DNA from: an uncultured beta proteobacterium
GTDB taxonomy: Bacteria > Pseudomonadota > Gammaproteobacteria > Burkholderiales > Burkholderiaceae_B
Assembly: GCA_903929925.1 (NCBI GenBank)
Contig: CAIYWO010000081.1
Location: forward strand, 1 to 33,613
Length of the DNA stretch: 33,613 bases
Reading direction: 5' to 3'
The position numbers were made by a program, and so were the translations under genes. Below the pieces are notes generated by a model. It worked only from the letters and a program-made list of their open reading frames with translations, was not told the DNA's origin and searched no databases. Positions 1 to 7,792 of this stretch are shown piece by piece. The first letter of the stretch is position 1. The number at the start of each line of letters is the position of its first letter.

Positions 1-693
1 CAACCGCGCGGCCTATATGTCGGTGTCGTGACCATAGCAAGTACAGCGGCTATTGCGCAGGCACCTACAACGGATCGAGACGACCTGTATCGAACTATCG
101 AGAGCCTACCCTTACAAGCTGGCTCCGCCGTGGGTAGCGGCATTCTGATTGCCCTGAGTGAACTTATTCCTGGTAGCGGCCTCGACGTACAAAAAATACT
201 GACGGATTCAAATCGCTCCTCTGGGCCGACTGACTCCGGTCAGCCGCTTGACCTCACTCCACGCCCAAAGGCAGCCTTAAGGGTTGCGCCCGGCTCAAAC
301 AAATCAGCCGCGCTTGTGTTGATCTCAGACGGACAGAGTAATTTTGGTCCAGACCCTTTGAAGATGGCTCAACTCGCTGCCGATTTTGGGGTACGCATAC
401 ACACCATAGGAATGGGAACACCGGAGGGTGTTGTGTTGAAAGCTCAAGGCGTTTCAATGCGCGTCAAACTTGATGAGGCCTTACTTAAAAATATTTCGGA
501 ACTTACTTTAGGTAATTACTATCGCGCAACAAACGACACAGATCTAACAAATATTTATCAGTCCCTCGCCAAATCGATACGCCTTGAACGACATCAAGTT
601 ACCGAGGTGTCCGCTATTTTTCTGGCACTAAGCGTACTCTTTCTACTCACTGCCGCACTGATGTCGATCGACTATCGCGGCCGAATAATCTAG
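1..693 (+). CDS. VWA-domain membrane protein, 5' end missing
   Basis: The reading frame is open to the left edge, so this is the C-terminal part of a longer protein; the GTG at position 28 is not its true start. The visible part matches the second half of a von Willebrand factor A domain as found in BatA/BatB-like membrane proteins: PTTDR (MIDAS threonine region), a stretch predicting GSAVGSGI, then LISDGQSN with the MIDAS Asp-Gly, and IHTIGMGTP. A hydrophobic segment near the C-terminus (FLALSVLFLLTAALM) would anchor it in the inner membrane. The DxSxS half of the metal site must lie upstream of the window. Its ligand and role are unknown. It ends 27 bases before the convergent GntR gene and appears unrelated to the transport cassettes that follow. 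Confidence 0.8.
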   Translation, partial: QPRGLYVGVVTIASTAAIAQAPTTDRDDLYRTIESLPLQAGSAVGSGILIALSELIPGSGLDVQKILTDSNRSSGPTDSGQPLDLTPRPKAALRVAPGSNKSAALVLISDGQSNFGPDPLKMAQLAADFGVRIHTIGMGTPEGVVLKAQGVSMRVKLDEALLKNISELTLGNYYRATNDTDLTNIYQSLAKSIRLERHQVTEVSAIFLALSVLFLLTAALMSIDYRGRII

Positions 694-720
694 TTAGCTC
701 TCCCACACGACAGTGGAACG

Positions 721-1470
721 CTAACGAACTATTTGACGTCTGAGAGACTCCGATCGCCTCGAGGCAATTGAAGCCATCGAAACTGCATCGCTTCGCAGAG
801 TATCCAAGTGCTTCGACATACAAGTCGCTGCAAGTTCTTGGTTCATATCCAATATCCCGTGCAACACCATTGCGTGCTCTTGAATCGAAATTGCCATGAG
901 ACCGGCATGAAATGTCACCTCTTTCCGATACGCTTCCAAGCGATTGCGTAGCCCTACAGTTTGTTCTTGAAGGTGACGATTATGGCTCGCTCCATAAATG
1001 CACTCATGAAATTTTGCGTTCGCCACATAAAAAGCATCTGGGTCATCGCGCTCCGCTGCCTCGATACACTCTTGGTGTGCTTGCGTTAAAGCCTGTCGAT
1101 CTTGAGTATTATGCCGACGCGCAGCTAAACTTGAACACGCAGCCTCAAGAAATCCCATGACTTCAAACATCTCGATTACACGAGCGGTGTCAAGCTGAAT
1201 AACAAAAGCGCCTTTTCTCGGTTTAATTTCGATCGCACCTCGCGCGGCAAGTTGTCGCAACGCTTCTCGAACAGGCGTGCGAGACGCACCAAAACGGTGA
1301 CAAAGCCACTCCTCTTCTAGGTGCATGCCCGGTGGAAGTTTTCCGTTGCCAATCTCGAGTGAAAGCGTCTCGACAATAGAGATTGATAACGGCTGCTTAG
1401 ATCCAGCAGGCTCTCTCAAACCATCAGACTCAGGCATGTCGACCTCAAAGGCGGAAGTGGGTTTAAGCAT
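721..1470 (-). CDS. GntR-family transcriptional regulator (FCD subfamily)
   Basis: A 249-residue DNA-binding regulator. Residues about 28-92 form the GntR winged helix (FGASRTPVREALRQLAARG is the typical recognition region). The rest is an all-helical FCD ligand domain with the usual metal-binding pattern: N151, H155 (in NAKFH), H199 (QEH) and H221. FCD regulators usually repress a neighbouring catabolic operon and are released by a small carboxylate or sugar acid. It is divergent from the ABC importer starting at 1681, so it probably controls that operon and itself. The start used is the ATG at 1470; a second Met at residue 12 is possible. The N-terminal extension before the winged helix is longer than usual. 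Confidence 0.9.
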   Translation of the reverse strand: MLKPTSAFEVDMPESDGLREPAGSKQPLSISIVETLSLEIGNGKLPPGMHLEEEWLCHRFGASRTPVREALRQLAARGAIEIKPRKGAFVIQLDTARVIEMFEVMGFLEAACSSLAARRHNTQDRQALTQAHQECIEAAERDDPDAFYVANAKFHECIYGASHNRHLQEQTVGLRNRLEAYRKEVTFHAGLMAISIQEHAMVLHGILDMNQELAATCMSKHLDTLRSDAVSMASIASRRSESLRRQIVR

Positions 1471-1489
1471 TATCGCTTCATTCCTTTAC

Positions 1490-1504
1490 GCACCGGTCCG
1501 GTGC
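1490..1504. promoter_or_regulatory. Perfect 15-bp palindrome upstream of the GntR gene
   Basis: GCACCGG-T-CCGGTGC is an exact inverted repeat with a single central base, 20 bases upstream of the GntR start codon in the 210-bp divergent region. It is GC-rich and does not look like the AT-rich GTnTACnA type of FCD operator. An operator for autoregulation is an inference; it could also be bound by another protein. Confidence 0.4.
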
Positions 1505-1608
1505 ATTTCTAAAAGTACCTCAAGAAAAACGGACCACTTGTGCTCCGGTAGTGTGCGCTATGCATTTTCATCACAATCAGCAATCAGAACACTGCCGCAA
1601 TATTTCTC

Positions 1609-1636
1609 TTGACGTATACATGATATTTGTTAGCGT
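1609..1636 (+). promoter_or_regulatory. Candidate promoter with GTATAC operator half-site for the ABC importer operon
   Basis: TTGACG (1609-1614) is a good -35 element; TAGCGT (1631-1636) is a weak -10 after 16 bases. The palindromic core GTATAC (1614-1619) overlaps the -35 element and resembles the TnGTATACnA core seen in many FCD-GntR operators, which would fit repression by the divergent regulator. The -10 match is poor, so the exact promoter is uncertain. A clear ribosome site AAAGGA precedes the ATG at 1681. Confidence 0.35.
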
Positions 1637-1680
1637 AGTGGCGTACAACCCCTAGCTTTCCCTGTTCAAAAGGAATTCCC

Positions 1681-2769
1681 ATGTACCAGACACGTCGAAG
1701 CTTCATTAAATTAGCTAGCGCCAGCACCGCGATAGCGACTCTCGGTATCTCTGCACCCAGCATCGGTCAAAGTGCAAACAAGATTACTTTTAGCACCTCG
1801 TGGTTGCCCGAAGGACCCAACCTTTTTGCCTATGTCGCTCGAGATAAAGGTTTCTGGAAGAGCAATGGTCTTGATGTCACTGTCGCGCGGGGTTCGGGAT
1901 CAGGTCCAACCGCGCAAGCTGTCGGTGCGAATACCTTTATGTTCGGGATGGGCGCAACGCCAACGGTAATGATCCAGGCTGCGAAGGGACTCCCGATCAC
2001 CTCTATTGCACAACTAAATTACGATGCACTCATGGGGGTTGGCGTGTTGGCAAATTCGCCTATCAAAGCACCAAAAGATCTCGAAGGAAAAAAACTTGGG
2101 GCGAGCGTCGGATCTGGAGAGTATCCATTCTTGCCTCTGTATGCCAAAAAAGCAGGTTTTGATTTCAGCAAAGTAACGCTCGTTCAACTTGACTCAAAAG
2201 TTAGGGATAGATCGTTGATTGAAAAACTTGTCGATGGAGTTGCTGCCTTCGGATCAAGCACCATCCCATCACTTGCTTCAAATGGTGTAGATGTACGCTT
2301 TATGCTCTTCAAAGCAGCAGGACTTGAGTTTTATGGACAATCATTAATTACTCAAACTGCACGAATTAAAGCTGAACCAGCCATGTGCCAAGCTTTTGTA
2401 AATGGTGCAATGCAAGCGATCCAATTTGTCATGACCAATCCCGACGAGGCTTTGGCTATCTTTCTAAAGGCAAACGATGAAGTGGCGATGACCGCATCCG
2501 GAAAAAACTATGCACGAATTGGTCTTGGCTTAACCAACTTAACAAATATTGTGCCCGAAGTGACAGACAACGGACTGGGCTGGGCAGACCCTTCAAAAAT
2601 GAAAAGCCAGGCAGAGATCGTCCTTGAGTTTGCTGCTGGTCAAGGCGCGAAATTGCCGGAGATGAGCGCTTTATTTACAAATCAGTTTGCTGGAAAAATA
2701 AAACTTTCAGAGGCACAACTTGCTCAGGCTAAAAAAATGGTTGAGCCATTCCGTAAGTATGTTGCGTAG
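1681..2769 (+). CDS. ABC transporter substrate-binding protein (NMT1/SsuA-like), Tat-exported
   Basis: A 362-residue periplasmic binding protein. The N-terminus has a twin-arginine signal (TRRSFIK, then a hydrophobic stretch ending near SIGQSA), implying export by the Tat system. The mature part has the NMT1/THI5/SsuA fold signatures: STSWLPEGPN, YVARDKGFWKSNGLDV, and DLEGKKLGASVGSGE at the domain linker. Families with this fold bind taurine, alkanesulfonates, nitrate, pyrimidine precursors or aromatic acids; the sequence does not decide among these. An AAAGGA site six to seven bases before the ATG supports the start. It heads an operon with ATPase, permease, SDR and hydrolase genes, so the ligand is probably an organic molecule processed by those enzymes. 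No desulfonating monooxygenase is present. Confidence 0.88.
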   Translation: MYQTRRSFIKLASASTAIATLGISAPSIGQSANKITFSTSWLPEGPNLFAYVARDKGFWKSNGLDVTVARGSGSGPTAQAVGANTFMFGMGATPTVMIQAAKGLPITSIAQLNYDALMGVGVLANSPIKAPKDLEGKKLGASVGSGEYPFLPLYAKKAGFDFSKVTLVQLDSKVRDRSLIEKLVDGVAAFGSSTIPSLASNGVDVRFMLFKAAGLEFYGQSLITQTARIKAEPAMCQAFVNGAMQAIQFVMTNPDEALAIFLKANDEVAMTASGKNYARIGLGLTNLTNIVPEVTDNGLGWADPSKMKSQAEIVLEFAAGQGAKLPEMSALFTNQFAGKIKLSEAQLAQAKKMVEPFRKYVA

Positions 2770-2817
2770 AGGTGTTGCGTTTAGAAGTGAGATATTTTGA
2801 AGCTGATGAGGACGGCC

Positions 2818-3582
2818 ATGCAATACATCTCTGCAACTGATGTAGGGAAAACCTACCTAACCCCCAGTGGCCCCGTCCCGGCGGTCGCTGGGGCGACTTT
2901 TAGCGCATCAGAAGGTGAATTTATCTCACTTCTTGGGCCGAGCGGTTGTGGGAAAAGTACTTTACTTATGATGCTTGCCGGTCTGGAAAAACCCACAAGC
3001 GGCAGCTTTCATTTGGCGGGGCGTGCTGTGGATGGCCCTAGGAGGGAGACTGGAATTATTTTTCAGGACGCAACGTTACTTCCATGGAAGTCGGTCTTGG
3101 AAAATGTCATGTTCCCCATCCAGATATTGAAACTATCAGAGAAGGACTTCATTGATCGAGCGAATGAACTACTCAACCGGGTAGGACTATCCAATTTTTC
3201 CGCAAAAAGACCTCATGAATTATCTGGCGGAATGCGACAGCGAGTCGCAATCTGCCGCGCACTGATTCATGATCCCAACATTCTCTTAATGGATGAACCC
3301 TTTAGTGCTCTAGATGCAATCACGCGCGATCAAATGAATATCGTCTTGTCAGAACTACTGGAGCGCTATCGCAAGACCGTAATATTTGTCACGCATAGCA
3401 TCCGTGAAGCGGTCTACTTGTCTGATCGAGTTCTCGTAATGGGTGGCAAGCCGTCCTCAATCATTTCAGACTTAACAATTCCGTTCAAGCGTCCCCGCCA
3501 ATTTGACATTGAAGAAACTGCCGAATTTGGAGCTTTATGCCGCGAACTACGGCTAACGATAGAGCGCGCGCATCATGGATAA
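2818..3582 (+). CDS. ABC transporter ATP-binding protein (SsuB/TauB-like)
   Basis: The cytoplasmic ATPase of the importer, about 254 residues. Walker A GPSGCGKST, Q-loop FQDATLLPW, signature LSGGMRQRVAI, Walker B ILLMDEPFSALD and switch His in VTHSI are all intact. The FQDATLLPW/SALDAITRDQMN style is typical of the nitrate/sulfonate/taurine class. I chose the ATG at 2818 because GAGGA (2808-2812) lies five bases upstream; in-frame TTG (2797) and ATG (2806) would add up to seven residues with worse spacing. It starts 48 bases after the binding-protein gene and its stop overlaps the permease start by eight bases, indicating translational coupling. Confidence 0.92.
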   Translation: MQYISATDVGKTYLTPSGPVPAVAGATFSASEGEFISLLGPSGCGKSTLLMMLAGLEKPTSGSFHLAGRAVDGPRRETGIIFQDATLLPWKSVLENVMFPIQILKLSEKDFIDRANELLNRVGLSNFSAKRPHELSGGMRQRVAICRALIHDPNILLMDEPFSALDAITRDQMNIVLSELLERYRKTVIFVTHSIREAVYLSDRVLVMGGKPSSIISDLTIPFKRPRQFDIEETAEFGALCRELRLTIERAHHG

Positions 3583-4429
3583 ATATAAAAATAAGATGGG
3601 AGTAGGAACTGAAACGGGAGCAATCGTAGGCGGTGATCATAAGTCTGAGGCTTTCTCGCGAACAAGTTTGACAGCCAGTGCCAGAAATATTTTTTTACCG
3701 TTGCTGCTTGCTATTGGCGTACTAGGGTGCTGGGAGTTGGCAGTACGAATTAGCAATATTCCGCAGGTCATACTCCCCGCTCCAACTGCAATTCTCGAAA
3801 TCATCTTTGCACAGCACGAAATTTTACTTCGACATGCGATTCCGACTGTGCTGGAGGCTGCGGCAGGCTTTCTTATTGCATGCACACTCGGTATCGCACT
3901 TGCGGTTTGGCTAAGCTACTCTCGCCTAGCGCGAGAGGCGCTTTATCCGAATCTTGTATTTTTTCAATTAATACCGAAAATTGCTCTTGCGCCGCTATTC
4001 ATCATTTGGCTCGGAATCGGCACAGAGTCGCGTTTGGCATTTTCTGTATTCATTAGTTTTTTCCCGATCGTGATTGCTACGACAGCAGGTTTTTCCAATG
4101 TAGATCGCAACATGATCAAGTTGTGTAAGTCACTCACCGCGACCGAGTGGCAAACGTTTAAAAGCGTTAAATTCCCAAGCGCTCTCCCTTACATCTTTAG
4201 CGGCATGAAAGTTGCAATGACACTTGCCATTATCGGTGTCATCATTGGTGAATTTATCACCGCACAACGCGGACTAGGCTATCTCATTGTATTTGCAACT
4301 GCACGAGCGGAAACTGGTGTTGCCATGGCTGCGATCGTGATTCTTTGCGGCGGTGGTCTTTTACTTTATGGCGTTGTAGCACTCGCTGAAAACCTCGCGA
4401 ATCGTCGTTACGGCGTTCCGCGCGGCTAA
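3575..4429 (+). CDS. ABC transporter permease (SsuC/TauC-like)
   Basis: A 284-residue inner-membrane permease of the BPD_transp_1 family. After an unusually long polar N-terminus (about 38 residues) there are about six membrane segments (roughly residues 40-58, 90-113, 126-148, 154-173, 208-229 and 250-270). The EAA loop that docks on the ATPase lies at about residues 180-212, with the conserved helix ATEWQTFKSVKFPSALPYI and GLGYLI following. It overlaps the ATPase gene by eight bases and completes a single-permease importer of the nitrate/sulfonate/taurine class, which presumably works as a homodimer. A later ATG at residue 8 would shorten the tail, but it has no better ribosome site. Confidence 0.9.
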   Translation: MDKYKNKMGVGTETGAIVGGDHKSEAFSRTSLTASARNIFLPLLLAIGVLGCWELAVRISNIPQVILPAPTAILEIIFAQHEILLRHAIPTVLEAAAGFLIACTLGIALAVWLSYSRLAREALYPNLVFFQLIPKIALAPLFIIWLGIGTESRLAFSVFISFFPIVIATTAGFSNVDRNMIKLCKSLTATEWQTFKSVKFPSALPYIFSGMKVAMTLAIIGVIIGEFITAQRGLGYLIVFATARAETGVAMAAIVILCGGGLLLYGVVALAENLANRRYGVPRG

Positions 4430-4479
4430 TAGTTTCAAATCGAATTAATTTAAATCAAAGACACAATCGAGACAATTAT

Positions 4480-5286
4480 ATGGACCTTCATCTCAGAGGT
4501 AAGTCAGTTCTCATTACAGGCGCATCAAAAGGCATAGGGCTTGCAACTGCCGAGTCCTTTGCTGCTGAAGGCTGTACGCTACATTTGACTGCGCGCTCAG
4601 CGGATGCGTTGGAAACGGCCAAGATAAATCTAAGTCAAAAATACAGCGTGACGGTTCACACCCATCCCTTAGATTTATCAAAGTCTGAGAATATTATTGC
4701 CTTAGCTAACAAGGCTCCTAACGTCGATATCGTCATCAATAATGCTGGCGAAGTTCCATCTGGACCAATTGAGTCACTATCCGAAGACGATTGGCGCCGT
4801 GGTTATGACTTAAAGCTTTTTGGCTACATATTTCTCACCCGTGAAATGTACGCTCGAATGAAGGCTCGGCGTTCAGGCGTCATCATCAATGACATTGGGA
4901 ACTCTGGCGAAAACTGGGACGCGAACTACATTGCCGGGAGCACAGGAAATGCTGCGCTCATGGCATTCACTAAAGCGCTCGGTGGACAGAGCCTAGATTA
5001 CGGAGTGCGTGTAGTAGGCGTGAATCCTGGGCCTGTTGAAACCGATCGAATGATAAAGATCAACAAAAGACGTGCCTTGGATCTGTGGGGCGATGAAACT
5101 CGCCACGTCGAGCTGCGTGCAAAATACCCCGGTGGACGTCCAGCGAGCTCGCAAGAGGTGGCTGATTTGATGGTCTTTTTAGCATCACCTCGTGCCGCCT
5201 ACATTACGGGAAGTATCGTAACCATTGATGGCGGTATCTCGGCTCGAGGGTCCATCATTAAGGAAAGCGCATTTGGTTCTCCTTGA
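4480..5286 (+). CDS. SDR-family protein with non-canonical active site
   Basis: A 268-residue Rossmann protein: cofactor motif TGASKGIG (residues 13-20), NNAG (87-90), the NPGPVETDR turn, and a C-terminal TGSIVTIDGG typical of SDR oxidoreductases. The catalytic set is abnormal. Tyr150 is present but the usual Lys four residues later is Ser154 (YIAGS), the Ser normally 13 residues before Tyr is Asn137, and the Asn helix position reads LKLFG. The surrounding text (NDIGNSGENW) is recognisable as a separate SDR branch, so this is probably not a mutation. The reaction is unknown; it may be an NAD(P)-dependent enzyme with altered chemistry. It sits 50 bases after the permease and 63 before the hydrolase, in the same operon. 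Confidence 0.8.
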   Translation: MDLHLRGKSVLITGASKGIGLATAESFAAEGCTLHLTARSADALETAKINLSQKYSVTVHTHPLDLSKSENIIALANKAPNVDIVINNAGEVPSGPIESLSEDDWRRGYDLKLFGYIFLTREMYARMKARRSGVIINDIGNSGENWDANYIAGSTGNAALMAFTKALGGQSLDYGVRVVGVNPGPVETDRMIKINKRRALDLWGDETRHVELRAKYPGGRPASSQEVADLMVFLASPRAAYITGSIVTIDGGISARGSIIKESAFGSP

Positions 5287-5349
5287 GAGAAATTCCTTGT
5301 CAGATCCGTCGTCGTGCAACAAACAATCTTTAATTAAAGAGGCAAAAAT

Positions 5350-6231
5350 ATGAGCTGGGCTAGCACATCAGACAATATTCGTCTGTATTACGAAGAGGCA
5401 GGTTCTGGAACTCCTATCGTATTTGTTCATGAGTTTGGCGGCGATTGGCGGAGCTGGGAGCCTCAGATGCGAAGCTTTTCTCGCCGGCATCGCTGTATTA
5501 CATTCTCTGCGAGAGGTTTTAAACCCTCTGATATCCCTCAAGATGTAAAAGCATATTCTCAGAGACAAGCTGTTCATGACATTCTGTCTGTCATGGATGC
5601 AGCAAAAATCGAGCGTGCTCATATTGTTGGTCTATCAATGGGAGGCTTCGCCACCTTGCATTTCGGATTAGTCGCTCCACAACGCGCACTATCGCTCACT
5701 GTTGCCGGTGCAGGCTATGGTGCAGAGAAACACACAGAAGAGTATTTTCGTAATCTTTCGCGAGAAGTTGCCAATCAGTTTGCCACGCTAGGAAGCGAGA
5801 CGTTCGCTAAAACCTATTCACTCGGCGCGTCTAGAGTGCAATACCAGAACAAAGATCCAAGAGGCTGGCAAGAGTTTGCTATTCAACTCGGAGAGCACGA
5901 TAGTACCGGCTGTGCAAATACGATGCGTGGTGTTCAAGCAGAACGCCCCTCTATCTATGACCTAGAGGCAGAACTTAAAAAGATGACTGTGCCAACGTTA
6001 ATTATGGTCGGAGACGAAGATGATCACTGCCTTGCGCCGGGCATTTTCATGAAAAAAACAATCCCAACTAGCGGTTTGATCGTCATGCCTAAAACTGGTC
6101 ACACGTTAAATCTGGAAGAGCCGGAGCGCTTTAACCGTGATCTGAGTGAGTTTATAGACACTGTTGAAGCGGGTCGATGGTTGGCGAGAGATCCTCGTGC
6201 TATTGGCTCAGAAATTATGAAAACATCATAA
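5350..6231 (+). CDS. alpha/beta-hydrolase
   Basis: A 293-residue cytoplasmic alpha/beta-hydrolase fold enzyme. The nucleophile elbow is GLSMGG (Ser96), the acid is Asp222 or Asp225 in VGDEDD, and the base is His251 in KTGHTLNLEEPERF. The oxyanion loop is HEFGG instead of the common HGxGG, and the usual DxRGxGxS loop reads SARGFKPSD. This pattern fits the 3-oxoadipate enol-lactonase/esterase group; the substrate is not known. AGAGG (5337-5341) precedes the ATG. As the last gene of the ABC-SDR operon it may open an ester or lactone, or cut a C-C bond, in the imported compound. It converges with the SDR gene ending at 6264. Confidence 0.85.
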   Translation: MSWASTSDNIRLYYEEAGSGTPIVFVHEFGGDWRSWEPQMRSFSRRHRCITFSARGFKPSDIPQDVKAYSQRQAVHDILSVMDAAKIERAHIVGLSMGGFATLHFGLVAPQRALSLTVAGAGYGAEKHTEEYFRNLSREVANQFATLGSETFAKTYSLGASRVQYQNKDPRGWQEFAIQLGEHDSTGCANTMRGVQAERPSIYDLEAELKKMTVPTLIMVGDEDDHCLAPGIFMKKTIPTSGLIVMPKTGHTLNLEEPERFNRDLSEFIDTVEAGRWLARDPRAIGSEIMKTS

Positions 6232-6263
6232 TTTTGGATCTTTTGTTGCAACGTCTGGGTGAA

Positions 6264-6995
6264 CTACCACTTCTCAACGCCTGGACGTAAATCCAGTTCA
6301 AACGTCCAGGCATCGGGCGTCTGCTCGTGCAGCCACAAATACGCGCGGGCAATACTATCCGGATCAAGCAACCCTTGTGGGCCAAGCGCAGCAACGCGCT
6401 CAGGCTGAGTCGTACGCACGCGCTCTGAGTCAATCACACCATCCACCACCACATGTGCAATATGCAAGCCTTGTGGGCCAAACTCACGTGCCATGCTTTG
6501 GGCAAGTGCACGCAGAGCAGCTTTACCGCCTGCAAACGCGCTAAACCCCACGCCACCTCGCAGACTGGCAGTCGCCCCAGTAAATAACACCGTGCCACGC
6601 TTTCTCGGCAACATGCTTCGCGCGGCTTCTCGACCAACTAAGAAGCCCGCCATGGCGCACATTTCCCAGGTCTTGAAGTACTTCTCAGCCGTCATCTCTA
6701 AAAGCGGAAACCGCACATTTCCACCGACATTAAAAATCACGACGTCAATCGTGCCGACTTCAAGCTCGACTTTGTTAAACAGTTTAATGACCTGGTCTTC
6801 ACGGCGTGCATCAAGCACATAGGAGTGCGCAAGACCGCCGTCGTCCTCGATTTCGCTCACTAACCTGCTATTCGCATCAGGTGTACGACGGGTCACGCAA
6901 ACGATATAGCCTGCTTTGGCGAATCGACGGGCAAGCGCGGAACCTGTCCCGTCCCCTGCCCCTACAATCAAACAAACTTTTTGCGCAGTTGTCAT
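6264..6995 (-). CDS. SDR-family oxidoreductase with Phe in place of catalytic Tyr
   Basis: A 243-residue SDR. The cofactor loop is VGAGDGTG (residues 11-18); the NNAG motif is changed to FNVGG. In the active-site helix the usual Tyr-x3-Lys reads F154-A-G-G-K158, and the upstream region is GATASLRGG. This GATASLRGG/F-x3-K arrangement is, as far as I recall, shared by a group of proteobacterial SDRs, so it is likely a branch feature. I chose the ATG at 6995 (AAGGA ten bases upstream); the longer frame to 7040 would run into the preceding glutathione S-transferase gene, which ends at 7015. The two genes probably form one transcript. Activity is unproven. Confidence 0.82.
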   Translation of the reverse strand: MTTAQKVCLIVGAGDGTGSALARRFAKAGYIVCVTRRTPDANSRLVSEIEDDGGLAHSYVLDARREDQVIKLFNKVELEVGTIDVVIFNVGGNVRFPLLEMTAEKYFKTWEMCAMAGFLVGREAARSMLPRKRGTVLFTGATASLRGGVGFSAFAGGKAALRALAQSMAREFGPQGLHIAHVVVDGVIDSERVRTTQPERVAALGPQGLLDPDSIARAYLWLHEQTPDAWTFELDLRPGVEKW

Positions 6996-7014
6996 GCTGT
7001 GCGAATCCTTCAGG

Positions 7015-7623
7015 TTAAGCACGCGCTGTGGGACGGGCAACGACCGAGGTGTACCAACGGGTCAGCTCTTTGAGTTCGGGTGGGATCTTAGTGCCCGTCA
7101 CTTTCCCCACCAAAAACCCACATTGCGCCACGATGTCTGCAATGCTGTATTGATCTCCGGCGATAAACTCGCGACCCGCAAGCTCACGGTCGAGCCAAGC
7201 AAAAGAGTCATAGGCCCGATTACGAGCATGTTCACCGCAAAGAGGCTCTTGCGGAATCCGCCCTACCCAGTATTGCCCTGTATGTTGAAACGCTGTCACG
7301 ATGGGGGCTACGATTTCAAACTCCATACGTCGCATCCACATCTCGATCTGCGCTTTCTCAAGCGGTGTACTGCCAAATAAGGGGCGCTCGGGGTGCAGCG
7401 CCTCAAAGTAACGACAGATCGCGATCGATTCCGTCAGCAAGCTGCCGTCATCGAGTTCGAGCACTGGCGTTTTACCCAGCGAATTCAACTTCAGAAAGGC
7501 TGGAGATAGGTTTTCACGATTCAGTCCGTCAACTTGCTTCATTGGGACAGTAATACCCTTCTCAGCCAAAAAGATCCGCACGCGACGCGGATTCATTGCT
7601 GTGGTCATGTCATAGAGAATCAT
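7015..7623 (-). CDS. glutathione S-transferase family protein
   Basis: A 202-residue protein with an N-terminal thioredoxin-like GSH domain (MILYDMTTAMNPRRVRIF, then SLGKTPVLELDDGSLLTES with the cis-Pro and the GSH-binding Glu-Ser) and an all-helical C-terminal domain (FIAGDQYSIADI is the conserved N-capping box). It is cytoplasmic. Reactions in this superfamily include conjugation, isomerisation and dehalogenation; nothing in the sequence picks one. AGGGA six bases before the ATG supports the start. It is the first gene of a two-gene minus-strand unit with the F-x3-K SDR and is divergent from the PhnD-like operon across 169 bases. Confidence 0.88.
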   Translation of the reverse strand: MILYDMTTAMNPRRVRIFLAEKGITVPMKQVDGLNRENLSPAFLKLNSLGKTPVLELDDGSLLTESIAICRYFEALHPERPLFGSTPLEKAQIEMWMRRMEFEIVAPIVTAFQHTGQYWVGRIPQEPLCGEHARNRAYDSFAWLDRELAGREFIAGDQYSIADIVAQCGFLVGKVTGTKIPPELKELTRWYTSVVARPTARA

Positions 7624-7704
7624 GTGCTGTCCCTTTACGATTTTAGTTATGAACTAATACGCTGGACTGCGCTCTCAGCGCTTAGTTCCAAACACTCATT
7701 ATGC

Positions 7705-7736
7705 TTGAAACAAATGTCCACAAAGGACATGTTCAA
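7705..7736. promoter_or_regulatory. Nested inverted repeat in the GST/PhnD-like divergent region
   Basis: ATGTCC (7714-7719) and GGACAT (7725-7730) form a perfect 6-bp inverted repeat with spacer ACAAA. They are flanked by TTGAA (7705-7709) and TTCAA (7732-7736), which lengthen the dyad slightly off-centre. The element sits 57 bases before the binding-protein start and about 80 before the GST start. An operator is the simplest reading. An RNA hairpin in the leader is possible, but there is no T run. Confidence 0.4.
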
Positions 7737-7792
7737 AGAAATCGTTTTTTCGTGCTAAAACCTTGAGTTGCCGCCAAAAAACAGGAGGTCTT

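Noticed and set aside
912..1160. Forward reading frame antisense to the GntR gene
   Set aside because: It lies wholly inside a clear GntR-FCD gene on the other strand and shows no domain or ribosome site; a shadow frame. Similar antisense frames at 13497-13850, 9461-9814, 10246-10659 and 27523-27798 were dropped for the same reason.
1681..4429. Assigning the first ABC importer to taurine or alkanesulfonates
   Set aside because: The fold and motifs fit, but there is no TauD- or SsuD-type oxygenase, and the same fold serves many ligands.
7712..7719. Octamer ACAAATGT shared with the region upstream of dctP (about 16801-16808)
   Set aside because: The flanking inverted repeats differ, and an 8-base match is expected by chance in a window of this size.
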